This document shows positions 1-5,930 of a stretch of 7,645 nucleotides of DNA, one piece after another. Source of the stretch: Pseudomonadota bacterium (GTDB taxonomy: Bacteria > Pseudomonadota > Gammaproteobacteria > Pseudomonadales > Azotimanducaceae). The stretch is from contig JAACDS010000215.1 of assembly GCA_009936895.1 (NCBI GenBank), positions 1-7,645 on the forward strand. The letters are read 5' to 3'. Position 1 is the stretch's first letter; each line of letters opens with the position of its first letter. A program made the position numbers and the translations under genes. Below the pieces are notes generated by a model. The model ran no database searches and was not told the origin of the DNA. It was given only the letters and a program-made list of their open reading frames with translations.

Positions 1-30
1 AATCGCTTTGGAAAACTGGGAAGCCTGCGG

Positions 31-59
31 ATTGTGTGAACTGCTTCAGTTCACACAAT
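31..59. repeat. Perfect 13-bp inverted repeat with 3-base centre
   Basis: The left arm ATTGTGTGAACTG (31-43) and the right arm CAGTTCACACAAT (47-59) are exact reverse complements around CTT. A perfect 13-bp arm pair is very unlikely by chance. As RNA it would form a strong hairpin. One plus-strand frame ending in TGA at 37-39 runs in from the window edge, so this could be a hairpin at the end of an upstream gene. However, no U-tract follows directly: the nearest run of six T is at 77-82, 18 bases downstream. It could equally be the operator of a dimeric regulator. The spacing TGTGA-N11-TCACA does not fit CRP, which needs N6. Confidence 0.75.
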
Positions 60-119
60 TGGAAGAAACGTTAGACTTTTTTGTCAGCGTGGCAAGGCAG
101 AACTATTGGACGTCAGAAC

Positions 120-524
120 GTAAGAGAAGGCCGATGAAGCTCGTGTCGTCGCAATTTGGAAAGCGTGTGGTTTGGCTGTTGCTTGGAACGATCCGGTGAA
201 GGACATTGTGCGCAAGTTATGTCACTCGCGGACGGTTTTCTTGTCGGTCTCTGCCAGGGCGAGATCGTCGCCACGGTGATGTTCGGTTACGACGGCCATC
301 GAGGTAGCGTGAATTATCTTGCAGTGACCCCTAGTCATCAAAATCGGGGCTTGGCCCGAGAATTGATGCAGGTGGTGGAGGCGCGACTGGCCTGTCATGA
401 ATGCCCGAAGATTAACCTGATGATCCGGCAATCGAATTTGCAGGCAGAGCGAGTTTATCAGGCAATTGATTACGTACGGGACCCTGTTGTCGTGATGAGC
501 AACAGGTTGGTCAGAGGTGATTGA
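120..524 (+). pseudogene. ypeA: Frameshifted GNAT acetyltransferase, YpeA type
   Basis: The downstream part (219-524) reads GEIVATVMFGYDGHRGSVNY, then LAVTPSHQNRGLARELM with the acetyl-CoA-binding signature (Q/R-x-x-G-x-A). It continues with CPKINLMIRQSN, as in the YpeA branch of the GNAT N-acetyltransferases. The conserved YpeA N-terminal block is present but in another frame: positions 133-219 read DEARVVAIWKACGL followed by AWNDPVKDIVRKL. One base is missing near 219-222, which separates the two. That N-terminal frame is closed by TAA at 121-123 and has no usable ATG, GTG or TTG. A plausible start of the family (VREG at 120-131) lies in the first frame again. Two compensating one-base changes would explain the pattern, though the exact start cannot be placed. 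As written, no product could contain the whole domain. A sequencing error cannot be excluded. The substrate of YpeA proteins is not established. Confidence 0.72.
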
Positions 525-595
525 AGAATGCCGCGCATGACACTCAAATGTCCCAATGACAGATCTCTTTGAGACAAATATTTTTGGGGCGCTGC

Positions 596-943
596 ATGAA
601 AAAATACTCATTGGTGTTCGCTGTGTTCCTGACGACGGCCTGCGTTTCTGGTCAAGATCAAAAATATGCTGGGCTTTATGTCCACGGCCATGAGGTTGAT
701 ACCTTTGGAGCCTGCGGCGACTCCATGGTGTACTGGGTGAGTCACGGTTGGGGGTCGATTAGTGCCGAATTGCGAGCCTTTCATGAGGAATCGACCAGCG
801 AGCCTTATCAGGAAATCCATATTGAGTTTGTTGGTCATCCCCACGATGAACGCTCGGATGGTTTTGCCGGAGATTACGATGGCATCCTGCATATTAGCCA
901 GATGCTCACCCAGAACGCCCGGGTACCAAAAGATTGTAAGTAG
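596..943 (+). CDS. Small putative outer-membrane lipoprotein, function unknown
   Basis: This gene encodes 115 residues. The N-terminus MKKYSLVFAVFLTTAC is a short type II signal peptide: two lysines, a hydrophobic core, then Cys16 as the likely lipidated residue. The lipobox TTAC has Thr instead of the usual Leu at -3, so it is imperfect. Residue 17 is Val rather than Asp, which by the gammaproteobacterial +2 rule suggests outer-membrane sorting. The mature part has a block YAGLYVHGHEVDTFGACG (24-41) followed by YWV, an acidic central region, and a C-terminal PKDC. Cys40 and Cys114 could form a disulfide. I recognise no named family; the GHEV-TF-CG-YWV pattern suggests a small secreted beta-rich domain. 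The ATG at 596 is chosen over the upstream TTG at 569 because it places the signal peptide at the very N-terminus, with GGGG at 586-589 as a modest ribosome binding site. The ABC exporter gene starts 48 bases downstream on the same strand, so co-transcription is possible. Confidence 0.8.
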   Translation: MKKYSLVFAVFLTTACVSGQDQKYAGLYVHGHEVDTFGACGDSMVYWVSHGWGSISAELRAFHEESTSEPYQEIHIEFVGHPHDERSDGFAGDYDGILHISQMLTQNARVPKDCK

Positions 944-991
944 GCTGCTTGATGGTGGTGTGCGACAGGCCAAACGCGCCATAATAGGGCG

Positions 992-2752
992 ATGACAGAA
1001 GAAGAAAGACCCACCTCCAAGAACATGCGCCGGCTTCGTCCGGCGTTTTCATTTCTGCGCCCCTATCTGCCCCAAGTGGTGATCGCCAGTATTGCGCTCA
1101 TTGTTACCGCCAGTGCAACACTGTCTCTGGGCCAAGGCATTCGGCTGGTAATCGACAGTGGCTTTGCCAGTGGCGAGGTGGCCCTGCTCAATCAATCGTT
1201 ATCGCTCTTTGTTGCCTTTATCGTCGTGCTCACGGCAGGCACGTTTATTCGCTTTTACTTTGTCTCTTGGGTGGGTGAGCGGGTGAGTGCCGATATTCGT
1301 CTCGCGGTATTTAATCATCTCGTTCACCTGCATCCGGGCTTCTTTGAACACAATGCGCCCAGCGAAATTCAGTCTCGGGTCACGACGGATACGACCTTGC
1401 TGCAAACTGTGATCGGCTCGTCTGTCTCGATTGCGCTGCGCAACATACTGATGTTTCTGGGCGGCATGGTGCTGTTGGTTGTGACCAATGCCAAGCTGTC
1501 ATTGATCGTGTTGGCCAGCGTGCCCTTTGTGGTCCTGCCGGTGATTTTCTTTGGTCGTCGAGTGCGGTCGCTGTCCCGTGCCAATCAAGATCGACTGGCC
1601 GATGTGGGCAGTCACGTGAGCGAGAGCTTTCGGCACATAAAAATCGTTCAGGCATTCAACCATCAAGGAGCGGATATCGCGGAGTTTGGCCGGGTTGTGG
1701 AGCGCGCCTTGTCTGTCGCCTTGCAGCGGGTTTGGTTGCGAGCCGTCTTGGTCGCGGTGGTTATGCTGCTGGTGTTTGGCGCTGTGGCCACCTTGCTCTG
1801 GGTCGGCGGCCAAGACGTTTTGAGCGGTCGCACGAGCCCCGGCGATTTGGCGGCCTTTATCTTCTATGCGTTCATTGTGGCGGGTTCTGTCGGTGCGAGC
1901 TCAGAGGTTTGGAGTGATTTGCAGCGCGCGGCTGGGGCGACAGAACGTCTGGTGGAGTTGCTGGAGTCGCCAAGCGAAATCAAAGACGGCCCAATAGACG
2001 TTCTGCCACCTGTGCAGTCATTGGATCTGACGGTGGAAAATGTGGGGTTCCGATATCCTAGCCGGCCGGATCAGCGCGTGCTGAACGATTTGAGTTTTCA
2101 GGTGCAGCCCGGCGAGATGGTGGCCTTAGTTGGCCCATCGGGTGCGGGTAAGAGCACGTTCTTCGATTTGCTGCAGCGCTTCTATGATGTTGATAGTGGG
2201 TCGATTTCCATGGGGGGCATCGAGACGCGAGAACTCAGTTTGCATGCTCTGCGAAATGCCTTTGGATTTGTACCCCAGACGCCGTCGATGTTCTCGGGCA
2301 CTGTGCGAGACAACCTGATCTATGCCCAGCCAAGTGCGACAGATGAACAAGTAAACCGCGCCTTGGCGTTAGCTAACGCGAAAGCCTTTGTGGATGCCTT
2401 GCCTCCAGGGCTTCAGACCATGCTGGGGGAGGATGGGGTCGGATTGTCTGGAGGTCAGCGACAGCGGCTTGCCATTGCCCGGGCGCTGATTGCCGAGCCG
2501 GCGTTCTTACTGTTGGATGAAGCCACCAGTGCGCTGGATGCGGAAAGCGAGCAAAGTATCCGCAGAAGTGTGGAGGCGCTGAAAGGCGAGATGACGATCT
2601 TGGTGATTGCCCATCGGCTATCGACAGTTCGGCAGGCTGATCGAATTTTGGTCTTTGAAGAAGGCGAGTTAATTGCGAGCGGCACGCACGCAGAATTGGT
2701 CAAGGACAGTGAGCTCTATGCGCGCTTTGCTGACATTCAGTTTTCCAGTTAG
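992..2752 (+). CDS. MsbA-like ABC exporter half-transporter (fused membrane and ATPase domains)
   Basis: This 586-residue protein has the permease-ATPase fusion typical of type IV (ABCB/MsbA-like) exporters that act as homodimers in the inner membrane. The membrane domain covers about residues 25-310, with six hydrophobic segments near 27-47, 70-92, 148-166, 168-188, 250-271 and 285-305. The ATPase domain follows with every expected motif: A-loop Tyr355, Walker A GPSGAGKST (381-389, Lys387), Q-loop Gln429, signature LSGGQRQR (485-492), Walker B FLLLDE (505-510, catalytic Glu510), D-loop SALD and H-loop His541. It should therefore be an active ATPase. The substrate cannot be read from sequence. 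MsbA relatives move lipids, drugs or peptides, and no LPS gene such as lpxK lies beside it, so it is probably a paralogue and not MsbA itself. The start at 992 has only a very close AGGG (986-989); ATG at 1025 is an alternative. The stop overlaps that of dinB. Confidence 0.93.
   Translation: MTEEERPTSKNMRRLRPAFSFLRPYLPQVVIASIALIVTASATLSLGQGIRLVIDSGFASGEVALLNQSLSLFVAFIVVLTAGTFIRFYFVSWVGERVSADIRLAVFNHLVHLHPGFFEHNAPSEIQSRVTTDTTLLQTVIGSSVSIALRNILMFLGGMVLLVVTNAKLSLIVLASVPFVVLPVIFFGRRVRSLSRANQDRLADVGSHVSESFRHIKIVQAFNHQGADIAEFGRVVERALSVALQRVWLRAVLVAVVMLLVFGAVATLLWVGGQDVLSGRTSPGDLAAFIFYAFIVAGSVGASSEVWSDLQRAAGATERLVELLESPSEIKDGPIDVLPPVQSLDLTVENVGFRYPSRPDQRVLNDLSFQVQPGEMVALVGPSGAGKSTFFDLLQRFYDVDSGSISMGGIETRELSLHALRNAFGFVPQTPSMFSGTVRDNLIYAQPSATDEQVNRALALANAKAFVDALPPGLQTMLGEDGVGLSGGQRQRLAIARALIAEPAFLLLDEATSALDAESEQSIRRSVEALKGEMTILVIAHRLSTVRQADRILVFEEGELIASGTHAELVKDSELYARFADIQFSS
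2749..2752. other. Overlapping stop codons of two convergent genes
   Basis: The four bases TTAG hold both ends. TAG (2750-2752) stops the exporter gene on the plus strand, and the complement of TTA (2749-2751) is the TAA that stops dinB on the minus strand. There is no intergenic space for a terminator, so each transcript must end inside, and antisense to, the other gene. Confidence 0.95.
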
Positions 2753-3819
2753 CGATCGGTTTCGGGATCTTCGCCAAACAAAGTGGTTTGATCAGGGTTA
2801 TCGTCTGCGCGCAGCTGTACCCCCAGACCAATAAGCCGCACGGGCTTTTGCTGGCGATCCCATGCGGTTTTAAGCAAATGCAGATAGCTCTCGATGGACA
2901 TATCTTGTCCTGTGCTCGCAACGGTTGTTGTGTCGAATCCTTCAAACCGCAGCTTGAGCCCTCGGCTTTTTACTCGATGTTCGCATCGCGCCTTGGCAAT
3001 TCGACGCTGTAAATCCTCAAACAACGGCCGCAGTTGAGCTTCGCATGTGGCCAAGGTAGGCAGATCCTCGGCGAAGGTGCGTTCGGTACTGATGGATTTG
3101 CGGACGCGGTTGGGGCTGACAGGGCGCTCGTCTTGGCCTCGGCACAGTTGATGCAGGCGGGTGCCGAATTTGCCGAAGCGTTTGGCCAGCTCGCTGGCGT
3201 CGACCTGCTGTAAATCGCCGCAGGTATGAATTTGCATGGCGCTCATCTTTTTCGCCGTGACAGAGCCCACGCCAAAAATTTTGGCCACGGGCAGGTCGAC
3301 CATGAACGCTTCAATGTCATGAGGGGTCACGGTGAATTGGCCGTCGGGTTTTTTCCAGTCTGAGGCGATTTTAGCCAGAAATTTATTTGGCGCGATGCCG
3401 GCTGAAATGGTGATGCCGACCTCTTCTCGCACTCGATTGCGTATCTCCTCGGCGATACGCGTTGCGCTGCCGCGATGCCGCTTGCATTCGCTCACATCCA
3501 AAAAGGCTTCGTCCAGAGACAGTGGTTCCACCAAGTCCGTGTAATCGTAGAAGATGCTCTGCACCCGCTTACTTTCAACCCGGTACTTTTCCATATTTGT
3601 CGGCACGACGACGAGATCTGGGCAGAGTCGGAGTGCCTGTGCCATTGGCATGGCGGAATGCAGGCCGTACTTGCGAGCTTCGTAGTTGCAGGTTGCTATC
3701 ACGCCCCGCCGGCTTGCGCTGCCGCCGACAGCGATGGGCAATTGGCGCAGGCTCGCGTCATCCCGCATTTCCACTGACGCGTAAAAGCTGTCGCAGTCGC
3801 AGTGAATAATTTTCCGCAT
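2749..3819 (-). CDS. dinB: DNA polymerase IV (Y-family translesion polymerase)
   Basis: This 356-residue protein is close in length to E. coli Pol IV (351). It copies past damaged template bases with low fidelity and no proofreading. The N-terminus MRKIIHCDCDSFYASVE gives catalytic Asp8, and the palm motif SLDEAFLDV supplies Asp103 and Glu104, at the same positions as in E. coli. The steric-gate position, Phe13 in E. coli, is Tyr13 here. Further family blocks are SAMPM (55-59), SAGIAPNKFLAKIASD (139-154), the helix-hairpin-helix IFGVGSVTAKKM (181-192) and RKSISTERTF (240-249), which opens the little-finger domain. Near the C-terminus QTTLF (344-348) fits the beta-clamp-binding motif, followed by an eight-residue acidic tail. 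The gene is alone on the minus strand and converges on the ABC exporter gene. No CTGT-N8-ACAG LexA box is visible in the 136 bases upstream, so SOS control is not supported by this sequence. The ribosome binding site is weak. Confidence 0.96.
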   Translation of the reverse strand: MRKIIHCDCDSFYASVEMRDDASLRQLPIAVGGSASRRGVIATCNYEARKYGLHSAMPMAQALRLCPDLVVVPTNMEKYRVESKRVQSIFYDYTDLVEPLSLDEAFLDVSECKRHRGSATRIAEEIRNRVREEVGITISAGIAPNKFLAKIASDWKKPDGQFTVTPHDIEAFMVDLPVAKIFGVGSVTAKKMSAMQIHTCGDLQQVDASELAKRFGKFGTRLHQLCRGQDERPVSPNRVRKSISTERTFAEDLPTLATCEAQLRPLFEDLQRRIAKARCEHRVKSRGLKLRFEGFDTTTVASTGQDMSIESYLHLLKTAWDRQQKPVRLIGLGVQLRADDNPDQTTLFGEDPETDR

Positions 3820-3955
3820 TGGCTTTTGGCTTTGGCCGGTGATTGATTGTCGAATAACAGTTTATGGCATTTAGCTGGTGGCTGAAATTGGCCGTCGCCC
3901 GTAAGATTGACGGCTGAACGTTAAAACACGCACGACGAGATATGGGGAGTAAATC
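3820..3955. promoter_or_regulatory. Divergent intergenic region between dinB and the racemase gene
   Basis: This 136-bp spacer separates the starts of two divergent genes and must hold the promoters of both, unless transcription enters from elsewhere. I could not find a convincing -35/-10 pair on either strand. TTGACG at 3907-3912 resembles a -35 box but has no partner at 16-18 bases. No LexA-type palindrome is present. Next to dinB is a low-complexity GGCTTTTGGCTTTGGCC (3821-3837). Confidence 0.5.
3944..3949 (+). promoter_or_regulatory. Ribosome binding site of the racemase gene
   Basis: GGGGAG lies six bases before the ATG at 3956. It supports this start, which also gives the family's normal N-terminus (GPLNGFKIIELAGIGPGP). 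Confidence 0.75.
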
Positions 3956-5092
3956 ATGGGTCCATTGAACGGGTTTAAAATCATCGAACTGGCGGGCATC
4001 GGCCCGGGACCTTTTTGCGGCATGATGCTGGCAGACATGGGGGCTGAAGTGATTCGTGTGGAGCGTATCGCTGCGGCCCAGGCCACCGAAGCGCCGAAGG
4101 ACGTGCTGACTCGAAATCGCCGCTCCATTGCCGTGGATCTAAAAAGTCCTGAAGGTGTCGAGACCGTGCTGCGCCTGGTGGAAGGCGCAGACGGTCTGAT
4201 CGAGGGTTTTCGCCCGGGAGTAACCGAACGGTTGGGATTAGGCCCTGACGAGTGCCAGGCACGTAATCCTCGACTGGTCTATGGCCGTATGACGGGCTGG
4301 GGCCAAGAAGGACCAATGGCCCAGGCTGCTGGCCATGACATCAATTACATATCGTTAGCGGGAGCGCTGCATGCCATTGGTCGGCCTGGCGAGCGGCCTG
4401 TTCCGCCACTGAATTTGGTAGGCGATTTTGGCGGCGGTGGCATGTTGCTGGCCTATGGCATGGTCTGTGGTCTGGTGGAGGTATCCAAATCCAATGAGGG
4501 GCAAGTGATTGACGCCGCCATGGTTGACGGAACCGCCGCGCTGATGGCGATGTTTTATTCTATGTCGGCCAGCGGCGCATTCGACACTCAGCGGGGCACG
4601 AACTTGCTTGACGGCGGTGCGCACTTTTATGACACCTACGAAACCGCGGACGGTGAGCACGTTTCGATAGGATCTATTGAGCCCCAGTTTTACGCGCTAT
4701 TGATGGAGAAGGCGGGCCTAGATGCAGATTACTTTCAGCCGCAGATGAACAAAGGTCGTTGGGGTGAACTGAAGGCAAAGCTGACGGAAGTGTTTCTGAC
4801 CAAAACCCAAGCCCAGTGGTGCGACATTATGGAAGGCAGCGATGTGTGTTTTGCGCCGGTGCTCAATCTGATAGACGCCGCGGATCATCCGCATAACGTG
4901 GCGCGTAACAGCTATCAGGAGGTGGCGGGTGTGTTACAACAGGCACCAGCGCCGAGATTTTCTAGAACGCCGGCGGGGGCGATTCAAGCGCCGCGCGTAC
5001 CCGGAGAGGATTCAGCATCGGTGCTTGCCGACTTCGGTTTGACGGCGACAGAGATCGCTCAGTTGACAGAACAAGGAGTTGTGTCAGGTTAA
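3956..5092 (+). CDS. Alpha-methylacyl-CoA racemase (CaiB/BaiF family III CoA-transferase fold)
   Basis: This 378-residue protein resembles the racemase branch (AMACR of animals, MCR of Mycobacterium tuberculosis) of the family III CoA-transferases, which are cytosolic interlaced dimers. It epimerises the 2-methyl centre of branched acyl-CoAs, converting 2R to the 2S form that acyl-CoA oxidation needs. Diagnostic blocks are ELAGIGPGPFCGMMLADMGA (11-30), LIEGFRPGVTERLGLGP (81-97), RMTGWGQEGP (111-120), GHDINYISL (126-134), PPLNLVGDFGGGG (150-162), LDGGAHFYDTY (218-228) and the late PAPRFSRTP (331-339). The catalytic residues described in MCR (His126, Asp156, Glu241) match His127, Asp157 and Glu242 here. 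The loop position where true CoA-transferases such as formyl-CoA transferase use Asp does not show an obvious equivalent, so racemase is preferred. The start has a clear ribosome binding site. The gene is divergent from dinB and followed by a 207-bp gap. The natural substrate (branched fatty acid, isoprenoid or sterol side chain) is unknown. Confidence 0.92.
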   Translation: MGPLNGFKIIELAGIGPGPFCGMMLADMGAEVIRVERIAAAQATEAPKDVLTRNRRSIAVDLKSPEGVETVLRLVEGADGLIEGFRPGVTERLGLGPDECQARNPRLVYGRMTGWGQEGPMAQAAGHDINYISLAGALHAIGRPGERPVPPLNLVGDFGGGGMLLAYGMVCGLVEVSKSNEGQVIDAAMVDGTAALMAMFYSMSASGAFDTQRGTNLLDGGAHFYDTYETADGEHVSIGSIEPQFYALLMEKAGLDADYFQPQMNKGRWGELKAKLTEVFLTKTQAQWCDIMEGSDVCFAPVLNLIDAADHPHNVARNSYQEVAGVLQQAPAPRFSRTPAGAIQAPRVPGEDSASVLADFGLTATEIAQLTEQGVVSG

Positions 5093-5130
5093 AGCATCCT
5101 TTTCTGCTATGCAGTCCCTTCTCTCGTGAA

Positions 5131-5150
5131 AACCCAACAGAATTCGGGTT
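5131..5150. repeat. Small hairpin downstream of the racemase gene
   Basis: AACCC (5131-5135) and GGGTT (5146-5150) are complementary around a ten-base centre that contains GAATTC. It sits 38 bases after the racemase stop. The plus strand continues AAATAC, so it lacks the U-tract of a standard terminator. On the minus strand the hairpin runs into four T, but no minus-strand gene ends here. It is a weak structure that may only be incidental. Confidence 0.3.
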
Positions 5151-5194
5151 AAATACAGTAAGAGGCCTTATCTTTGAAAAGAAAGGAGAGAGGC

Positions 5195-5224
5195 CAGTCG
5201 TTAGTAAACTTGGGCTAACGGCTG
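5195..5224. promoter_or_regulatory. 10-bp inverted repeat, candidate operator upstream of the AP2-like gene
   Basis: CAGTCGTTAG (5195-5204) and CTAACGGCTG (5215-5224) are complementary at nine of ten positions, and the tenth would be a G-U pair in RNA. The half-site centres are 20 bases apart, about two helical turns, which suits a dimeric DNA-binding protein. A possible -10 box TATAGA (5227-5232) starts two bases beyond the right arm, which would place the repeat over the -35 region; no good -35 is visible. A direct repeat AGAGGCC (5161-5167 and 5189-5195, 28 bases apart) leads up to the left arm. The gene starting at 5300 is the only downstream gene it could control directly. A structured mRNA leader is the alternative reading. 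Confidence 0.45.
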
Positions 5225-5284
5225 TCTATAGATTGGACCGGTGCTTGAGGGAGCAACTGTCCCATTCGAAAAATAATAATGTGC

Positions 5285-5293
5285 AAGGAAGAG
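5285..5293 (+). promoter_or_regulatory. Ribosome binding site that decides the start at 5300
   Basis: AAGGAAGAG lies six bases before ATG at 5300. The in-frame ATG at 5279 has only A/T-rich sequence without a Shine-Dalgarno match before it, and its first codons would overlap this site. The start at 5300 is therefore preferred. Confidence 0.75.
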
Positions 5294-5299
5294 TTTTTC

Positions 5300-5800
5300 A
5301 TGAGTTTAGAATTGCTAGACAACCCACGATTTTATGGTTATCGAGTGCGACGCCAGATCGAGGGAAAAACATACCAAGAATATTTCTCTCTGAAAGAGAA
5401 CAGTAAGCGGCTGCGCGGTGCGAAGAAAGCTGAGGTCAAAGCGGTAGCAGACGCCCGGGATGAAGAGCTGAAAACCCTTCAGCAAAAAGCACGAGACAAA
5501 AGTGATCGCGAGATTCAGCTAGACGCGACCGGACAGGTAAAGGGCATTTTGTGTCGGATGAAACGTGAGAAAAGCGGCACCATGACGCCGGTTTTCCAGG
5601 TTGGCGTTATGTCGCGGGTTCGGTTGAAAATCGTGAACACGACAGTCTCGATTACCAAACACGGTCGCGTGGACGCGTGGGAGCGTGCTGTAGATTTTTA
5701 CTGTGAGCACAAGCGTATTGGAAAGCGCACGAAGGCCTACAAAGATTTGATCGCGCGTTGCCCTAAACCAGCCCAAGTCAAACGATATACTCAGCATTAA
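5300..5800 (+). CDS. Unrecognised 166-residue protein with two AP2-like repeats, putative DNA-binding
   Basis: I do not recognise a named family. The protein is rich in Lys and Arg, has no signal peptide or membrane segment, and appears to contain two related units. Unit 1 (about 12-60) has short beta strands (GYRVRRQIEGKTYQEYFSLK) followed by an Ala/Lys/Glu helix (AKKAEVKAVADARDEELKTL). Unit 2 (about 80-139) has strands KGILCRMKRE, PVFQVGV and TTVSITKHG, then a helix DAWERAVDFYCEHK. The pattern of three strands, then S-(I/L)-x-K-x-G and a helix with A-x-x-x-A-x-x-(R/Y), resembles bacterial and phage AP2-type DNA-binding domains, which bind DNA with the sheet. An arm-binding domain like those of integrases is the alternative, but there is no catalytic domain. 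By eye it is less GC-rich than its neighbours and is flanked by repeat-rich non-coding DNA, so it may have arrived by transfer. The DNA-binding role is inference. Confidence 0.7.
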   Translation: MSLELLDNPRFYGYRVRRQIEGKTYQEYFSLKENSKRLRGAKKAEVKAVADARDEELKTLQQKARDKSDREIQLDATGQVKGILCRMKREKSGTMTPVFQVGVMSRVRLKIVNTTVSITKHGRVDAWERAVDFYCEHKRIGKRTKAYKDLIARCPKPAQVKRYTQH

Positions 5801-5920
5801 AATCTCGCGTGTTTGACCGGCGCGCGTGGTGCCTCTGATTTGAGCAGATTAGTTTGTTGAGACGAAGCGTTCAGTCCAAACGTTAACTGATGGCTGCGCC
5901 CATTTGCCAAAACGAAATTC

Positions 5921-5925
5921 AGGAG
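5921..5925 (+). promoter_or_regulatory. Ribosome binding site of the propionyl-CoA synthetase gene
   Basis: AGGAG lies five bases before ATG at 5931. It fits the family start: a short tail and then YAEIYARSLQDPQGFW. No convincing promoter or terminator is visible in the 130-bp gap from 5801 to 5930; TTGACC at 5813-5818 has no matching -10. Confidence 0.8.
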
Positions 5926-5930
5926 CCTCT

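Noticed and set aside
81..109. Possible promoter TTGTCA-N17-TATTGG before the acetyltransferase remnant
   Set aside because: The -10 matches only half the consensus, and the true gene start cannot be placed.
8..199. 63-codon open frame starting with TTG over the first 200 bases
   Set aside because: It has no ribosome binding site, runs through the inverted repeat, and overlaps the acetyltransferase N-terminal block, which is recognisable in another frame.
556..584. Possible promoter ATGACA-N17-TATTTT before the lipoprotein gene
   Set aside because: The boxes are fair, but transcription would start about five bases before the ATG and exclude the GGGG ribosome binding site.
569..595. Upstream TTG start for the lipoprotein (nine extra residues)
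   Set aside because: It would put MRQIFLGRC before the signal peptide; the ATG at 596 gives a normal Lys-Lys signal start.
222..611. 129-codon minus-strand open frame
   Set aside because: It is antisense to the acetyltransferase and lipoprotein start, with no recognisable motif and no ribosome binding site; it is a shadow.
3788..3803. Half LexA-like CTGT near the dinB start
   Set aside because: The second half is CAGT where ACAG is required, and it lies within the coding region.
3462..3809. Plus-strand open frames inside dinB
   Set aside because: They are shadows of a gene whose protein is fully explained by Pol IV motifs.
3335..3897. Twelve-base repeat AATTGGCCGTCG at 3335-3346 and 3886-3897
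   Set aside because: One or two 12-base matches are expected by chance in a window of this length; one copy is inside dinB.
5279..5299. Earlier ATG for the AP2-like gene (seven extra residues)
   Set aside because: No Shine-Dalgarno sequence precedes it, and the strong site AAGGAAGAG serves the ATG at 5300.
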